Assembly (NCBI GenBank): GCA_021162485.1
Contig: JAGGYP010000091.1
Coordinates: forward strand, 1 to 10,276
DNA length: 10,276 nt
From: Thermoplasmata archaeon
GTDB taxonomy: Archaea; Thermoplasmatota; E2; DHVEG-1; B8-G13
Reading direction: 5' to 3'
Part shown: positions 7,940 through 10,276 of the stretch, one piece after another
Layout: each line of letters begins with the position of its first letter
How positions within the stretch are numbered: the stretch's first letter is position 1
The notes under the pieces: model-generated
The model's database searches: none
Told to the model about the DNA's origin: nothing
Seen by the model: only the letters and a program-made list of their open reading frames with translations
Made by a program: the position numbers and the translations under genes

Positions 7940-8918
7940 TAAGCTTATATTTATTAGAGCCTAGGCCGATTTTCTCTGCATGTTTTATCTGCATTATAGG
8001 GTTTACCTTGTTAACTTTCTCAAAAATGTTTTTCTCCATTTCATCTACCAGATCTAATGATGCCTTGTCTATTGCTACTGGATCATCGCTAACCAAATAC
8101 CCAATGTCTGGGCATATGATAGGACCTGCTGATGGGTCACAATCACAACTGCGTGCTATATCTTTTAAAACATTAACATAAATTACTTTTTTATTCTCTA
8201 TGCATGCTTTACATGATAATGCTAAAGCCTCGTGTAAACTCATTTTTTTGTATGATAGTGCATTGTTTGGGCAAGCTTCGACACATTTTCCACAACCTAA
8301 GCATTTACGCTCATTTCTCCTCCAAATATCAGTTACTGATATAGCTCCAAAAGGACAGACCTCTGCACATATACCACATAATGTGCAGTTTTCAGAGTTA
8401 TAAACTGGCTCGCAGAAAGAATGAATAAGTTTCTTTGTCTCCTTTGTTACTCCACCCATGCCAAAGTTTTTTATTGCACCACCAAAACCTGCCTGTATAT
8501 GTCCTTTAACATGAGAAATTGCTAATATGTAATCTGCATCTACAATCTCTTTCGCTACTTCAAAAACTATACCATTGATATCTATCGGCACTCCATTTTC
8601 GCTAATAACAATATCGCAACCTATTTTCTTTTTTGTAAAACCATGTAATCTAGCTACCATTTCATAGCCTCTTTTTGATTTTCTAGGGCTATTGTATGCT
8701 ACTGTTGTATCAAAAAGGAAAGGTTTTGCATTTATTTTCAATAGTTCTTCAACTACAAGTTTAACAAAATCAGGTTTGACATAGTATCTATTTCTAACCT
8801 CACCCATATGAAGCTTTACAAGAACTTTTCTATTTCTAAAACTTTCAAACATCTTGAAATGTAGGAGGGCATCAGGTAGCTTATCCAACTCTTTGAAAAA
8901 TACTACTTGGCTTCTCAT
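7929..8918 (-). CDS. DUF362 protein with two [4Fe-4S] ferredoxin motifs
   Basis: The DUF362 domain is recognised by H-V-K-G-H, G-F-G-G-A-I-K-N-F-G-M-G and the late P-D-I-G-Y-L-V-S-D-D-P-V-A-I-D segment. A double ferredoxin insert follows the glycine-rich segment: C-x2-C-x2-C-x3-C-P twice (C178/181/184/188 and C206/209/212/216, counted from the start chosen here). Each should bind a [4Fe-4S] cluster. Further cysteines (C236/C239, C258-D-C260 and C269) may form another metal site. There is no signal peptide or membrane helix, so the protein is cytoplasmic. An electron-transfer or metal-dependent redox role is likely, but no reaction is established for this subgroup. I chose ATG at 8916-8918 (329 residues): it forms an ATGA overlap with the HPS-RraA stop and has GGGAG 11 bases upstream. 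An in-frame ATG at 8934-8936 would add six residues (335) but has no good ribosome binding site. Confidence 0.88.
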   Translation of the reverse strand: MRSQVVFFKELDKLPDALLHFKMFESFRNRKVLVKLHMGEVRNRYYVKPDFVKLVVEELLKINAKPFLFDTTVAYNSPRKSKRGYEMVARLHGFTKKKIGCDIVISENGVPIDINGIVFEVAKEIVDADYILAISHVKGHIQAGFGGAIKNFGMGGVTKETKKLIHSFCEPVYNSENCTLCGICAEVCPFGAISVTDIWRRNERKCLGCGKCVEACPNNALSYKKMSLHEALALSCKACIENKKVIYVNVLKDIARSCDCDPSAGPIICPDIGYLVSDDPVAIDKASLDLVDEMEKNIFEKVNKVNPIMQIKHAEKIGLGSNKYKLIKI

Positions 8919-10207
8919 CCTATTATCTTCTCCCATTTTTTTACATTTAAAACCTTTCCCAGGGAGCTTCCTCTTTCAATCTCCTCTCTTATCCTGTTTT
9001 CTCTTTCTCTTACATCCAATGCTCTATTTGCTATCTCCTGTGCTATCTCCTGAGGCACTACTACAACGCCAGAGTCATCACCAATTACCCAATCTCCATT
9101 CCTCACCAGTACACCACCACATCTTATTTCTGTTCCAATTTCACCAAACCCCTTCGGCTCACCAGCATCAGATGAGACATGTTTACAAAATATTGGAAAA
9201 TCTAATTGCAAAAGATCATCTATATCGCGAACTGCACCATCTATTACCACACCTGCAATACCTTTTTTCATTGCACTTCTTGTAGCTAATTCCCCCCATA
9301 TTGCTATATCGCCACCATTTGCATCTACTACTATTACAGTATTTTCATCTGCCTTATCTATTGCCTCTATAGGCTTAGCCCAATCCCCATTCATAGTGCG
9401 AACAGTTAATGCTCTTCCAACCATATGAAAACCAGGTTTTATAGGTCTTATACCATGCATAGCACCCTTGGTATGCATCGCATCACAAATATTTGGCGTA
9501 GAAACAAGGGAGAATGCCTTTTTTAGCTCACCTTTCTCATATTTTTTATAGAGTTTGCTAGTAATAGGTTGTATTTCATCTATTGCTTTTCTTATAATCC
9601 TTGTAGCCTCTGTTACATTCTTAGCTTTTATTATAGCACCACCTACTATTATTATGCTAGCTCCTGCTCTCACTATTTCAGCTGCAGTCTCACTATTAAT
9701 ACCACCAGCTACAGCAACAGGAAGATTAACCTCTTTTACGATAGAACTCACAAAATCAGTTGCTTTTTTACCAACCATTTGTTCATCTATACCAATATGA
9801 AGACAAATATAATCAGCACCCAGTTTTTCAACCTCTTTTGCCCTAGAAACCTTATCTTTAACACCTATTAGATCTACCATTATCTTTGATCCATATCTCC
9901 TAGCAGATTTAGTTGCGTCTTTAATAGTTGCATCATCGGCAGCACCAAGTATACATATAACATCTGCACCTGCCTTACTAGCCATCTCTGTCTCCAAAGC
10001 ACCTGTATCCATTGTTTTCATATCTGCAACTATTGTATATCCGGGAAACATTTTCTTGAGTTGTCTAACTATCTCTAACCCCTCGCTTTTTATCAAAGGT
10101 GTTCCAGCTTCAATCCAATCAGCACCACCAGCTATAGATTCTTTTGCAATCTCAACCGCTCTATGAGCATTCATCAAATCCAGAGCAACCTGAAGTATAG
10201 TTTTCAT
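8915..10207 (-). CDS. hps: 3-hexulose-6-phosphate synthase fused to an RraA-like domain
   Basis: This is a 430-residue two-domain protein. Residues 1-210 form an OMP-decarboxylase-type barrel of the HPS family: Q-V-A-L-D-L (D10), W-I-E-A-G-T-P (E33), the hallmark D-M-K-T-M-D-T-G (D62, K64, D67), L-H-I-G (H137) and the phosphate-binding A-G-G-I and V-G-G-A-I loops. HPS condenses formaldehyde with ribulose-5-phosphate, or runs in reverse to supply ribulose-5-phosphate in archaea lacking the oxidative pentose phosphate pathway. After a linker, residues 230-400 are an RraA/aldolase-like domain: P-N-I-C-D-A-M, G-R-A-L-T-V, V-V-D-A-N-G-G, W-G-E-L-A and I-D-G-A-V-R-D-I-D-D. The R-D-x-x-D (R327, D328, D331) resembles the metal-binding motif of HMG/CHA-type aldolases, so RNase regulation is not the only possible role. 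Such fusions are often annotated 'hexulose-6-phosphate synthase/ribonuclease regulator'. A stop codon lies two codons upstream of the ATG, fixing the start. The 3' end overlaps the DUF362 gene. Confidence 0.93.
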   Translation of the reverse strand: MKTILQVALDLMNAHRAVEIAKESIAGGADWIEAGTPLIKSEGLEIVRQLKKMFPGYTIVADMKTMDTGALETEMASKAGADVICILGAADDATIKDATKSARRYGSKIMVDLIGVKDKVSRAKEVEKLGADYICLHIGIDEQMVGKKATDFVSSIVKEVNLPVAVAGGINSETAAEIVRAGASIIIVGGAIIKAKNVTEATRIIRKAIDEIQPITSKLYKKYEKGELKKAFSLVSTPNICDAMHTKGAMHGIRPIKPGFHMVGRALTVRTMNGDWAKPIEAIDKADENTVIVVDANGGDIAIWGELATRSAMKKGIAGVVIDGAVRDIDDLLQLDFPIFCKHVSSDAGEPKGFGEIGTEIRCGGVLVRNGDWVIGDDSGVVVVPQEIAQEIANRALDVRERENRIREEIERGSSLGKVLNVKKWEKIIG

Positions 10208-10240
10208 AACACCTCACTATTCTCCTATTATATATATTGT
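10208..10240 (-). promoter_or_regulatory. TATA-like box and ribosome binding sites of HPS-RraA
   Basis: On the minus strand AATATATATAA (10230-10240) precedes AGGAG (10222-10226) and GAGGTG (10210-10215), which sits only 2 bases before the ATG. If the AT block is the TATA box, transcription would start almost at the ATG and the mRNA would be close to leaderless. If instead the TTTTAAAA further upstream (10246-10253) is used, a leader of about 18 bases would carry AGGAG at its beginning. I cannot decide between these. Confidence 0.35.
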
Positions 10241-10254
10241 CTATGTTTTAAAAC

Positions 10255-10275
10255 TTAAAGGTGCAAAACCTTTAA
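10255..10275. repeat. Perfect 7-bp inverted repeat upstream of HPS-RraA
   Basis: TTAAAGG (10255-10261) and CCTTTAA (10269-10275) are perfect inverted copies separated by 7 bases (TGCAAAA). The element lies about 48-68 bases before the HPS-RraA start, next to its AT-rich promoter. It could be an operator for a dimeric repressor or activator, or a hairpin belonging to a neighbour outside the window. The right-hand context is not visible. Confidence 0.4.
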
Positions 10276-10276
10276 C

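Noticed and set aside
8854..9285. 143-residue plus-strand open frame
   Set aside because: It is antisense to the RraA domain and the DUF362 start, with a Leu/His/Pro-biased translation. It is a shadow.

Overview
The window looks like a chromosomal segment from an AT-rich archaeon, most likely a euryarchaeote in the broad sense. Both subunits of DNA topoisomerase VI are present, as adjacent top6B-top6A genes. The valyl-tRNA synthetase has the archaeal form, and a hexulose-6-phosphate synthase is fused to an RraA-like domain. Starts are preceded by GGAG/GGTG ribosome binding sites, and TATA-like boxes lie in the gene-free gaps. I lean towards the Thermoplasmatota and relatives from the style of the synthetase and the fused synthase, but the sequence alone does not settle this.

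Layout. At the left edge is the 3' part of a gene for a surface protein: beta-rich repeats crowded with N-glycosylation sequons, one C-terminal membrane helix and an acidic cytoplasmic tail (1-1017, +). It converges on top6A/top6B (1033-4068, -), a two-gene unit whose ribosome binding site for top6A lies in the last codons of top6B. A 488-base gap follows. It holds the divergent promoters of top6B and valS, plus a GC-rich island with a hairpin that could be a small RNA. valS (4557-7235, +) and an acetate/succinate transporter of the GPR1/FUN34/YaaH (SatP) family (7314-7901, +) come next. The SatP gene converges on a second minus-strand unit: HPS-RraA (8915-10207) followed by a DUF362 protein with two [4Fe-4S] ferredoxin motifs (to 7929), joined by an ATGA stop/start overlap. 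A perfect 7-bp inverted repeat lies upstream of that unit at the right edge.

How the genes relate. Topoisomerase VI (DNA decatenation and relaxation) and ValRS are housekeeping genes. HPS-RraA plus DUF362 is the only unit that suggests a specialised pathway. HPS interconverts ribulose-5-phosphate plus formaldehyde with hexulose-6-phosphate. The fused RraA-like domain keeps a metal-aldolase-like R-D-x-x-D motif, and the co-translated iron-sulphur DUF362 protein has no assigned reaction. SatP suggests exchange of acetate or succinate.

I see no mobile elements, CRISPR arrays, rRNA or recognisable tRNA genes. I see no clear undescribed multi-gene system. The points most worth a second look are the altered KMSKS loop of ValRS, the HPS-RraA/DUF362 coupling, the GC-rich intergenic island and the sequon-dense surface protein.
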